DNA of 64,000 nt from Aurantiochytrium sp. KH105 (taxonomy: Eukaryota; Sar; Bigyra; Thraustochytrida; Thraustochytriidae), in assembly GCA_003116975.1 (NCBI GenBank), contig BGKB01000068.1, forward strand, positions 124,001 through 188,000. Reading direction: 5' to 3'. The first letter of the stretch is position 1. Every line of letters begins with the position of its first letter. The position numbers and the translations under genes are program-made. This document shows positions 1-8,980 of this stretch, in pieces. Below the pieces are notes generated by a model, which saw only the letters and a program-made list of their open reading frames with translations, did no database searches and was not told where the DNA came from.

Positions 1-630
1 GAGTTCGGCGTCAGCAACTCCCTTGAGAGCATTCGTTGCGCGTTGGTCAGCATCATCTTCATCAATGGGGCAGTCATTCGAGTCAGAGGCCTGCAAGCAG
101 GCTCGAAATTGCTCATTCATGGCGCGTATTGATTCCACACGCGTCTCAATCTCGTACGCAATCGCTTGATGTCTCGCATATGGAAGCGTGTCGCCACGAA
201 GATGCAATGTACCGCCCTTTTCGGGTCCGTGCCAGTGCATATCCGTCACCTTGCCGCTCACGCGCCGACCGTCAGCAAGATCGAGAACCACTGGCGCCTG
301 GGTATTGTATGCGTCCAAGTACATTTGAGGATTTCTCGAGGCGATGACCATATCAGGGCCCGCTTGGCGTGTCTCGAAGACCTCCCGTGTCTGCCGCAGA
401 CGCCAACGCTGGTGTCGAGTCGTCGCAGCGAAGGTGGCATCCGCCTTTCGCAGTTGTTCCCGAAGAGCCGCGTCGTGCGCAGCTGCACGAGCTCGCGCAG
501 CTTCTAATTTATTTGCAAAGTTACGTTCCATTTGAAAGACTCTCTTCTCAAAGTACAGTAGCTGCTTTGAGCGTGAGTCCTCCCACGCTTCTTCTCGCAA
601 GGACGGTTGTGACCGCACGAGCATCTGCAT
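1..630 (-). CDS. Coiled-coil protein, N-terminal part (runs off left edge)
   Basis: An open frame on the minus strand runs from an ATG at 630 to the window edge without a stop, so about 210 residues are visible and the 3' end is missing. The first 90 or so residues are rich in Ala, Arg, Glu, Lys and Gln and read as a helical coiled coil (for example EKRVFQMERNFANKLEAARA). They are followed by a compact, beta-like stretch (VVLDLADGRRVSGKVTDMHW) and an acidic region. I do not recognise the family. The start is uncertain: the frame stays open upstream of 630, other ATGs lie at 624 and 531, and a 5' exon is possible. It is divergent from the metal ATPase gene. No function is proposed. Confidence 0.6.
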   Translation of the reverse strand, partial: MQMLVRSQPSLREEAWEDSRSKQLLYFEKRVFQMERNFANKLEAARARAAAHDAALREQLRKADATFAATTRHQRWRLRQTREVFETRQAGPDMVIASRNPQMYLDAYNTQAPVVLDLADGRRVSGKVTDMHWHGPEKGGTLHLRGDTLPYARHQAIAYEIETRVESIRAMNEQFRACLQASDSNDCPIDEDDADQRATNALKGVADAEL

Positions 631-1260
631 CGATTTACATTTTTTGACTTTGCGCGTTATTAATGTTCCCTTATTCTCTCGATGCCGGTGCGCGTGTCGC
701 ACTTCCTCCCGCATTCCGTGGCCCCCCTTGCGAGACCTCCTTTTGGCTCTTCTGCGCCGTCGCTGGGACTCGCTGGCCTCTGGCGCCACGGCGGCGACCA
801 TTCTCGACGACATAGTCGACTTCCTCGGCGCGCGCACCACTGACCGGCCCAGCGAACGGCTCGCGAGCGTCCGAGATCTGCAGTTCCGCCCTCGCCTTCG
901 CGCTCTCCTCTCCTCCGCTCCGCTCTGCGCTGGACCCCTCCGCCTCGATGTCCAGGCGCGCGGCCGCTGCCTGAGAGCGCCCCGCGAGAGACGGCGACTG
1001 CGAGCAGGAGAGAAGAAGTCCCAAGTTGCGTTCCCAAGGGTGTGCGCCGGGCCCCCGATTCCGCGGGGCCCCCAATCCCGGTTCCGCCCCCTCGGCGACG
1101 CGGCGCCAGACCGCCACCTCGGCCCGCCCAAAAGCAGAGCGCGAGCCGCGACGGGAGGCGGCAGACGCCGATCTCCGGCAGGGCGGCGCCGCGGCGAGCG
1201 CAGAGAGGAGGGAGAGCGAGGCCGGGCCGGACCGGACTGGACCAGACTGGACCAGCTCAG

Positions 1261-1302
1261 ATATCAGATTAGATCTGATAAGATCTGATAAGATTTGATC
1301 AG
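1261..1302. promoter_or_regulatory. Tandem 10-bp repeat with GATA cores
   Basis: Four consecutive 10-bp units. The two central ones are identical (AGATCTGATA) and the outer ones are imperfect. The repeats create two TGATAAG sequences that match the WGATAR consensus of GATA-type factors. They lie about 170 bp before the ATG of the metal ATPase. A role as binding sites is inference. Confidence 0.35.
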
Positions 1303-1338
1303 ACACAAAGACAACTTGGGCCACCCTCGAGGCGCTCC

Positions 1339-1378
1339 GACGCGACGCGACGCGACGCGACACGCCGCGACGCGACGC
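1339..1378. repeat. GACGC pentanucleotide run
   Basis: Imperfect tandem GACGC units in the leader region of the metal ATPase gene. A simple repeat, interrupted once near its middle. Confidence 0.7.
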
Positions 1379-1469
1379 TGGACGAGGTGGCGAAAGGCGA
1401 CGCAAGACGCGCCTCGTGGAGAGCTTGGAGAATAGAGTCCAGAAGACCTTGTGGAAAGGGATTGTCAAG

Positions 1470-3657
1470 ATGGCAGGCTCGGCGAGCAAAGAGGCCGTGC
1501 TGAGCGCGGTCGCTCTGGCAACGCTCGCGTCGAGGCTGGGCGGCCTGCACAGCGCAGCGTCGAGACGAGGGAAGAGGGTTGTTACGCTCCAGGTACGTTG
1601 GGCCGAGTATGCAGAATCTGGCGGCTTGAACGTCGACTCTAACTGACTTGCTTGGTGGTGACTTTCGATTTGTGCAGTGGGCTCTCGTGGGCATCGCACT
1701 TTTGTCCAAAAGGACGCGGCGCATGTTCGAGCGTATCCCGTCGCTTGCAGTCCCTTCACTCGCAGTTGCAGCGCTCGTTGTTGACATGGCGACAGCGCGA
1801 ATGGGTCGTCATCTGATGCGATCCAGGGCGCGAAGCGCTCTGTGGTCCGTGGTTGCTCTCGGCATGGTCCCGGAGCTCACCGATGCGGTCGCGCAAGGTA
1901 CCGCTGCCTTTACGAGCGGCGAAGCTGACATTCCTGCTCTCATCGCCATGCAGCTCGGTCTTTGCCTCAATCAAACTCGCGCTGTCGCAGTCATTCTTCT
2001 CATGCTCACAGGCGGCGAGGCTTTCGAGGAGCACGCTCTCGATCGCGCTGGCAAAGCGCTGCATGGCCTCTTGGCTCAGCGTCCCGGTCGCGCCCACCGC
2101 ATGCAGCCCGCCACCGGGCAAATCGAAGATATTGATGCCGAGCATGTGGAAAGTGGGGATCTTCTCTTGATCAAGACCGGCGAGACGGTTCCTGTCGATG
2201 GCGTCGTCGATTGCAGCGAGACCAAAGAAATGCCCGCATTCGACGAGAGTCTGCTCACCGGCGAGCACATTCCAGTGTCAAAGGATTCGGGCGACGCCGT
2301 CATGGCAGGCGCGAGGCTTGTTGGCGGCGCCTGCAGGCTCAGGGCCTCGGCGCGCCACCAGGACTCGGTCTTGGCCCGCATGAAGGCGGAACTGGCCAAA
2401 GCGCTCGAGCGCAAGGCGTCTTTGGAGCTCGAATCAAAGCGCTTTGTGGCTTTCTTCACACCTCTCACCTTTGGCTTTGCTGCCCTTGCTTGCGTGATCT
2501 CGGAGTGGAGAAAACTTTCTTCCCGGCGCGTCTGGGAGTCGGTCCTTGCCGTCTTCATGTCAGCAACGCCGTGTCCGGCGGGAATCGGTGTCCCCATCGC
2601 CATGCTCTCAGGCATGAGCGTTGCGAGTCACCGCTTTGGAGCCACCGTCAAAGCGGGCACTGCCCTCGAAGCTCTTGCCAAGACCACGGTCGTGGTCCTC
2701 GACAAAACTGGGACGTTGACGCAAGGTTCGCCCTCGGTCAAATCGTTTTCAATCCATAGCAACGATCTAGCTTCGCCTCTAGGCCAAGATAAGGAGAGCA
2801 TTCTTCGACTGGTCGCAGCTACAGAACAATACTCAACGCACCCTTTGGCAACGGCCGTCTGCGAATATGCAAAGGAAGACGACTCGTCCAAAAAGAAGGC
2901 AAAAGACGACCATCGCCTTTCGGCTGCGCACGTGGACCAGCACGATGGCCGCGGTCTTGCCGCTGACTTTGCTGATCTCGCACTCAAGGTGCGTGTGGGC
3001 TCGGCAAAATTTTGTTTCGAGCAGACGGAGATGCCCGAGACGCCGAGGGGATTTACGCGAGACAGCGACATCGAGGCGTACTTTGCAATCTTCGAAAAAG
3101 ACCAGATTCGCGCCCACGGACGCTTTACATTCGAAGATAGCGTGCGAAGCTCGGCGTACACCCTCGTGCAAAGGCTTCGCAAGGACATGGGACTTCGCGT
3201 CATGGTCTTGAGCGGTGACCGTAGCGAGCATTTGGCCAGGGTTGCCCAAGATGTGGGCATTGCCGAGTACGCTTCGTGCTGGCCGCACGAAAAGGCTCAG
3301 GTCGTCACGAAGCTCCGACAGGCTGGTGAAGTGGTTCTCATGGTCGGAGATGGTGCAAATGACTCTGCTGCCTTAGCAGCGGCGGACGTTGGAATGAGCG
3401 TCGGTGCGAGCAATCTAGCTGCTGAAAGCGCTTCTGTCGTCCTTCTCAACGAGGATATTGAGAACATTGCAAATCTTCTTGTGCTCAGCAAGCATGTCGT
3501 TCGCGTCGCCCGTGAGACAGTTTCGTATGGTATGTCTATCTCCCTCTGTCTCATGGCCGCTGCAGCTGCAGGATTTACAACGCCCTTTGGAAGTGCCATG
3601 GCTCAAGAATGCGTGGACCTGGGTGCTGTCTTTTCTTCTCTGCGCGCGCTTCAGTGA
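1470..3657 (+). CDS. Heavy-metal P-type ATPase (P1B-like)
   Basis: Two exons, 1470-1592 and 1678-3657, give about 700 residues. The intron (1593-1677, 85 bp) starts GTACGT, has a CTAAC branch-like site and ends GTGCAG; the frame is kept across it. All hallmarks of a P-type ATPase are visible: DESLLTGE in the actuator domain (TGE near 235), a membrane TPCPAG motif (Cys340), the phosphorylated DKTGTLT (Asp383), an STHPLA motif typical of the P1B class, and GDGANDSAAL near 598. The predicted activity is ATP-driven export of a transition metal across a membrane. No N-terminal CxxC metal-binding domain is present. The metal-binding transmembrane motif is Cys-Pro-Ala rather than the common CPC or CPH, so the metal cannot be named. 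The first ATG in exon 1 was chosen; the frame opens 54 bp earlier at a GTG. Confidence 0.9.
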
Positions 3658-3990
3658 ACTAAAGTGCGTGTATACCCGACCTTTTTATCTATTATGGTGA
3701 GCGCGAAGAATCAATCTTCATCGCAAACCCAAACGGAACGAGAGAGAGAGAGAGTGCAAACAAAAGAACGAGTGCTCTTCGGTCTTTTGTGTGCCGCTCT
3801 CAATCCAAATTTTAAGTCAAGTCAAGTCAAGTCATAAGAAATAAAGAAAATCAAAACAAAAAGGCGAACCTTGTACATGCGAGCAAACCGCAGAGAGAAT
3901 CGAGTTATTCTATCTCCGCTATCGTCGTTGTTCCAGCGTTTTGACCAACATGAATTGACAACGTGCTTGTAATCTTGAAAGTCAAAGGTT
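3658..3990. other. Convergent 3' intergenic region with AAGTC and GA repeats
   Basis: A+T-richer DNA between the 3' ends of two converging genes. It holds a short GA run near 3741-3755 and four tandem AAGTC units at 3814-3833. No gene is seen; it probably carries the 3' untranslated regions of both neighbours. Confidence 0.5.
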
Positions 3991-6900
3991 TCACTCCTTT
4001 TGTTCTTGCGTCAATGGAGAAGAACGTAATTGCGCCATCACACCAAGAGGTGAAGTCACACGGACCTCCTTGGACTGTGCTGCAGGAAGCGCTGGCGGCC
4101 CATACGCAGCAAAAAGATTACCATAGCAGTCGAGACACACGCGTTGTGGCTTGTGCGGGTCGATGTGCTCCAACAGCCAGCGGTTAGGAGTGCAATCATT
4201 GCACAAGCACTTGCCGCAGCGACGACAATGATGAGGACGCGACACCAGAGAAAATGGTGCTTCGCATCGCATGCACTGTGCTGTGTCCTTGACCCAGACT
4301 GGTGCAGTTTCGCTTTCAATTCCCTTTTGGCGCTCTCTAACTGTGGCAATCGCACGTCTGAGATCCGATACCCACTCCGCGCAAACAGTGGCATCGACTG
4401 CGCGCACGCGAAAGGACTTTTCACGACCCACGAGCTCGAATGCACAAGAATCATCCTCGGCTTCGCGCACCTGACAATATGCAATGAGCATTGTCCGATG
4501 ATGGCGCACCCGCTGAAGAAATTCGTCGCGCTCGCCGTACATGAGAGCGTCCGTAAATAGAACAAAGTCATACTTTTTGAAGCCTTTCCTTGACTGCTTG
4601 ACGAGCGATCCCTCGCGCAAGCACCGCCGGTCGACCGGTGCGTCGCGAATGACGACATTCCCCCAGCAACGAACAAAGTCGTGCATCTTTACGAGTCCCT
4701 CTCGCTCTCGAATGCGTTCGTTGATGTGACATGTCATTGCCTGGATGGCGTCCACCGCGCTCTGCAGACGCGCAAACTCCGCACAGTCCGGGTCCGTATT
4801 CTTGCGAAGGCGCTCCAGAAGCAAGAGGTATCGAGGGAGACGCTGTATCGGGAGAATCAGGAGGCTTTGCATGCACTGCGCACCGACAGCTCTTAGTTGC
4901 GTCTCATTCTCGCGTTCTTGGCAGTCAAAGAACTCTCGCAATGTTTGGAAGGCATGCATTTTTTCTGTGAGCGTCCGATTGGCAAATTCAAAAGAGCTCG
5001 AGTACTCATCATAGAGCTGAAAGAGCGGACTCATTTGTAAAAAGATGTCGGCGATGGACCCGCGCAAACCTGAAGCGGCCCCACTTGAGTCAAAATAAAA
5101 GCATTGTTCGCGAAGAGCCACCAAGAGACGTTCGCTCAAAGCCGCAATGTACTGAATGTCCGATAGAAAAACAAACATGGACGAAAGATCAGCCTGCTTG
5201 ACAATGCCCACGACCTCGCCACCGATCAATCGCGCGTCAGCCCGAAAGTCGTCAAGAAGAGGCCGCACGTAAACCTTGGTGAGCGTCCGCAGACCTTCCA
5301 GATACGAAACCTCGGACTGCAATATATCGAGGGCAACGCGAAGAGCAGGATCAACTTGCACCTCATTGGGAGGTTTAACTTCTTCTGTAGAATCTTGCCC
5401 CATAGCTGAGCCTCCTGCTAGTGTATTCTCGTCTTCGACATTCACGTAATTCTGCATGGTTTCAGAGGACAAAGTCCCCGTTTCTTCTTTGCTCGTGGCT
5501 GCAGAGATTGAAGAGGGCAAAGTCCTTGTTTGCTCCTTGTTCGCCTCGTCGGAGGCCGAAGCGATTGTCTTTGTCGACTTGATTGAGCACCCTTCGCACA
5601 TACGGACAGTGCGCTCGAGCGTTAGCTTCTCTTGAGCACGATCACTGAGGCCCGTGGAGCCTTGCTTTTTCAGCAAGCGACGGAGCGAACTGTCCTTGGC
5701 GAGTGCCGACACCTGACGCAAACCTCGGAAGCGGGAGCACGATCCACACAAGAGACGACCACATGCATAGCAGTGGTGACGTCTTCGAAGCGTAGTAAAA
5801 GGCGCATCGCAAAGTGTACACGCCGAGGAGGCCTTATCGGGCTGCCAAACGGGTGAGAGAACGTCATGGAGGTCACGATTGGCTTCCAGGCGTGCTCCGT
5901 TTGCAGCGTCAGGCCCCGCTGATACGAAGCGTGCTGCGTGTTGAGCTTGTCTCTGTTTATACTTGGTTGCTGTGCGAGACAGCGTGAGCCACCACTCGCA
6001 CAATTCACCGGGGCTCTTTGCTTTCACGCAGAAACTCTTTCCGCCCCCGCCAGAATAAATGTTGAACCTGAGCTGGCCCCGTTCTTGCTCGGAAAGCGAC
6101 GAGAGCATCGAGAGCACAGCGCCTCCAACAGCGCCATCGGGAGCGACGGTGGATAAGTCGTCGAGCTCGAGAGCAGTATCGCCCACGGAGATGATCCCAA
6201 TCTGGACAGAGACGAGGTCGAGCGCATTGTGCATTTTGAATCTTTTGCGAGACATGACACCCCCTCGCGAGCCGTACATGAGGGCATCATTGAATAGAAC
6301 AAACTGATAGGCCACCTCTTTCTTGCGCGAGACCTTGATGAGCGTCCCCTCCTTGACGATGAGTCTTCCAGGCCGTTTGATGGCAAATACGTGATTTCCT
6401 ACGTCCCAAGCTGCAGCAATTTGGACGATGAGCGCTTCACTTGCATGACGGGCCTCAATTTCGTTGATGCGCGTCTGGGCATTCTCGAGGAACTCGGCGA
6501 CTGGGACAAGATGTTCGAGCGCTCCTGGTCCTGATACTCTTCCTCCTGCTACTGCTGCTGCCGCTGCTGCTGCTGCTGCTTCTGCTGCGTCATGCACGTG
6601 TCGCCCGAGACGTTTATTGATACAACCTCGTAGTGCAATAATCTGAAGTAAGGGGAGATCAAGCATCTCATCAAACTTGCAACCAACTCGCACTTCCGTC
6701 TCGGCAATAAGGCTCTCGAGAGAGGGTGTCTTTTGTCGCTCAACGCGCACAAGCTCCGCAAAGGGCTTCTTGGCCTCGAAATACTGCTCATAGACGGAAA
6801 AAAGGGGCGCAAAGTGGAGCAGGACCATCTCGAGTTCTGCGGTGTGGAGGTCGCGCAGGGCAACTTGCCGCATTTCTTTGGCCATAAACTCGTTGAGCGC

Positions 6901-7101
6901 GAGCATCGTGTTTGCAGTTCTCAAGAACGCCACGGTCCAGGCGCTGCGCGGCAGGAGCGTGCTCATGCTGGCGTGCTGCGCGCGTAAGTCAGCCCAGACT
7001 GCCGACACAAAGACGCTACGAAAGGTCCCGAACCTTTTCGCAAAGCCGTCAACAATCTCCACGAGCTCGTTCCCTCGCGACTCCTCGAGTGAGGTCATCA
7101 T
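3991..7101 (-). CDS. Tandem DH-PH-FYVE protein (Rho-type GEF-like)
   Basis: 1036 residues without an intron, made of two copies of a DH-PH-FYVE unit. In the second unit the DH domain (about 590-800) has the signature LLILPIQRLPRYLLLLERL, the PH domain is at about 830-920, and the FYVE finger at 933-1000 has WVKD, SRPHHCRRCG and QRVC. In the first unit, PH1 lies at about 245-380 and FYVE1 at 415-505 with WQPD, RRRHHCYACG and VRMC. Both fingers keep the eight Cys/His ligands and the basic patch that binds PtdIns3P in this family. The first DH domain is degenerate: it lacks the QRLPRY core, has an Ala-rich insert (about 172-185) and begins without the first conserved helix, so an upstream exon may be missing. 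The likely role is activation of a Rho/Rac-like GTPase on endosomal membranes. The start is the double ATG at 7101/7098. Confidence 0.9.
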   Translation of the reverse strand: MMTSLEESRGNELVEIVDGFAKRFGTFRSVFVSAVWADLRAQHASMSTLLPRSAWTVAFLRTANTMLALNEFMAKEMRQVALRDLHTAELEMVLLHFAPLFSVYEQYFEAKKPFAELVRVERQKTPSLESLIAETEVRVGCKFDEMLDLPLLQIIALRGCINKRLGRHVHDAAEAAAAAAAAAVAGGRVSGPGALEHLVPVAEFLENAQTRINEIEARHASEALIVQIAAAWDVGNHVFAIKRPGRLIVKEGTLIKVSRKKEVAYQFVLFNDALMYGSRGGVMSRKRFKMHNALDLVSVQIGIISVGDTALELDDLSTVAPDGAVGGAVLSMLSSLSEQERGQLRFNIYSGGGGKSFCVKAKSPGELCEWWLTLSRTATKYKQRQAQHAARFVSAGPDAANGARLEANRDLHDVLSPVWQPDKASSACTLCDAPFTTLRRRHHCYACGRLLCGSCSRFRGLRQVSALAKDSSLRRLLKKQGSTGLSDRAQEKLTLERTVRMCEGCSIKSTKTIASASDEANKEQTRTLPSSISAATSKEETGTLSSETMQNYVNVEDENTLAGGSAMGQDSTEEVKPPNEVQVDPALRVALDILQSEVSYLEGLRTLTKVYVRPLLDDFRADARLIGGEVVGIVKQADLSSMFVFLSDIQYIAALSERLLVALREQCFYFDSSGAASGLRGSIADIFLQMSPLFQLYDEYSSSFEFANRTLTEKMHAFQTLREFFDCQERENETQLRAVGAQCMQSLLILPIQRLPRYLLLLERLRKNTDPDCAEFARLQSAVDAIQAMTCHINERIREREGLVKMHDFVRCWGNVVIRDAPVDRRCLREGSLVKQSRKGFKKYDFVLFTDALMYGERDEFLQRVRHHRTMLIAYCQVREAEDDSCAFELVGREKSFRVRAVDATVCAEWVSDLRRAIATVRERQKGIESETAPVWVKDTAQCMRCEAPFSLVSRPHHCRRCGKCLCNDCTPNRWLLEHIDPHKPQRVCLDCYGNLFAAYGPPALPAAQSKEVRVTSPLGVMAQLRSSPLTQEQKE

Positions 7102-7922
7102 CGTGCTCCTCCTCGTCGACGTCCTCCTCCTCCAACTCCTCCTCGTTCCAGTCCAGGTGTCTGCGGCCTCGCGACGCCTCGTCTCTGTTCTGGTCGGCTC
7201 CGCGTTGCTCTCTCGTCGTCTGCCCTAGTCTACTTTGCCCGGGCCTCGCTTGCTCTGCTCGGCGCGTCCCAGGCAGGCCGAGTCCGAGTCCACTTTGGAC
7301 ACTCTGGTTCTCACACGGTGAGAACGGGGTGTGCAAATGTCCCGGTCGAGCTGGGCTTTTATGACCACCGATCGGCCAAGCCTCGGCCAAGGCGAGCTCG
7401 CCTCGCGGCGTCTTCTGGCTCCAGGAGTAAACGCCGTCGCTCAACTCAGGCACCCGCATCGGGCAGTTCGTTGCGGGCGAGCCATCCTCTCGTTTCCCTC
7501 GCTTTTCTTTGGACGACGAGAAGAGCGGGCGCTCTCAGGAAAGGGAACGCGGGGGAGGACTTGACTCGTAACCGTCTCGCATGGTGCGATGAGCCAGCAG
7601 CTGCTGCTGACTCTCCATTTGCAAGCGAGCGTGGCTGGCTCATTCTCTGGCAGCTCGACCGAGATGCACGCTATACTGCAGAGTATAGTAGTAAGGTAGT
7701 GGGGATAAGTAGGGCAACGGCTCGCCCGTCTGGCTCCTGGAACCCTGCTGCTTCGGCAACTGGAGCGCCCGGGTCGCACGGCAAGCAAACCCAAGACGTC
7801 CGCAGCAAAGAACCTGGAGACTTGAGCAAAGAACGGAAGACGCGACAGCGGGCACGACAAAGCAAGCGAGCGAGTCGGACTCGAGATACCTTTCGCGGAA
7901 AAGGAGAAAGGAGAAAGGAATT
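7102..7922. other. Divergent intergenic region
   Basis: About 820 bp between the divergent starts of the DH-PH-FYVE gene and the secreted-protein gene. Reading frames cross it on both strands but show no domain. A minus-strand exon encoding the missing first helix of the DH1 domain could lie here; I could not find one with convincing splice sites. Confidence 0.4.
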
Positions 7923-8705
7923 ATGGTTCGCAGCAGCTGCCTCATGGCGGTTCTGGGCGTGGTGGTCCTGGCGCTCTCAAATGTCGACGCTGGACTTGCA
8001 ATGGGTGTATCGGAGCACTGTAACGCCGCGTGCTTGAACGCCGCGTCGCCGAGCGATGAGGACGCTCGCAAGCGCATCAACATGGAGACCGCAGCCGCGT
8101 GCCGCAAGGCCTTCTCGCAGTCGAACCACGACGGTAAAATCTGTCGCCAGCACTTTTTGCGCGCCGGGAAGCTAGCTTGCATCCTCGGCTGCGAAAATAT
8201 GGCCAAGGGAAACGTCATTGCCAACAAGATTGAAATTGCCAAAGAGCGCCAGGCCTGCCTCAAGTATGCAAATGGCCAATACACGCACTTTAGCAAGGGT
8301 TCGTGCGAGCAGGGCGTCAAGGCAGGAACTGCCTATTTTTCAGAGCAGGGTCTCGCTCTTCGCGCAAAGGTAGACGAAATGTGCGCGATCTCCAACGACG
8401 ACGCTAGCGAGGCAGAGGTGGCAAAGGAGAAGGAAGAGGAAGTCGTCGTCGTTCGTTCCGCGGGAAAGCCCCAAGTACCCAAGGAGCCCGTTCGCGTTGC
8501 GGTCGATCCTATTGTGACCGAGCCTGTCGTCGAGGAGGAACAGCACCCCGAGGTTGCTTCAGAAGACTCACAGCCTGTTCAGGAGGATTTGGAGGAGTTT
8601 CCGGTCGTGATTGACACGGAAAAGGAGGCTGACGTGACGGAGGAGAACGAGCCCGTGCTTTCGAGGAAGCTTCGCACCTCGTCCTCGGCAGAGGAGCTCC
8701 TGTAA
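7923..8705 (+). CDS. Secreted cysteine-rich protein with acidic tail
   Basis: 260 residues from the ATG at 7923. The first 24 or so residues form a clear signal peptide (MVRSSCLMAVLGVVVLALSN). The mature N-terminal part (about 25-155) carries nine cysteines in short helical-looking segments (HCNAAC, ACRKAF, KICRQHF, CILGC, ACLKY, SCEQG, EMCAIS), suggesting a small disulphide-bonded domain. From about 155 to the end the protein is acidic and Pro/Val/Glu-rich with no predicted fold. There is no second membrane segment and no clear ER-retention signal, so secretion or an endomembrane lumen is likely. I do not recognise the family. Confidence 0.75.
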   Translation: MVRSSCLMAVLGVVVLALSNVDAGLAMGVSEHCNAACLNAASPSDEDARKRINMETAAACRKAFSQSNHDGKICRQHFLRAGKLACILGCENMAKGNVIANKIEIAKERQACLKYANGQYTHFSKGSCEQGVKAGTAYFSEQGLALRAKVDEMCAISNDDASEAEVAKEKEEEVVVVRSAGKPQVPKEPVRVAVDPIVTEPVVEEEQHPEVASEDSQPVQEDLEEFPVVIDTEKEADVTEENEPVLSRKLRTSSSAEELL

Positions 8706-8980
8706 GCAAAAATTTTCCATTTTGGAGTCGTCTGAGCTGGTTGAGCAGCTCGGGTAAGGAAGACCCGTCATTCTTCACTGCTGAAGGGAGAAAAATTCTC
8801 CTTCTTCTACCGATTTTTTTTCACACCTTTCCGCGCTTTTTCTTTGTTGCGGGACTTGCGATGTGCTGCAAGGCACGAAATGCTTAGATTCATTCTAAAA
8901 GCAAGTCACATTTTCTCGTCATTTTTTTGTTATCTCATTTTCGTTTGCTTGTTCCGCAAAGGCTAGTGGACACCTGAGCA

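Larger units (their letters stand above)
631..1469. other. Divergent intergenic region between coiled-coil gene and metal ATPase
   Basis: About 840 bp of very G+C-rich sequence between two divergent starts, so it probably holds both promoters and leaders. Long frames here (for example minus-strand 671-1759) are arginine/serine-rich without domains and are taken as chance. It contains a run of 10-bp repeats with GATA cores (1261-1302) and a GACGC pentamer run (1339-1378). Confidence 0.5.

Noticed and set aside
671-1759. 362-codon frame on the minus strand
   Set aside because: It overlaps the metal ATPase exons and intron, starts without support, and its Ser/Arg-rich translation has no domain. 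The ATPase on the other strand explains the sequence.
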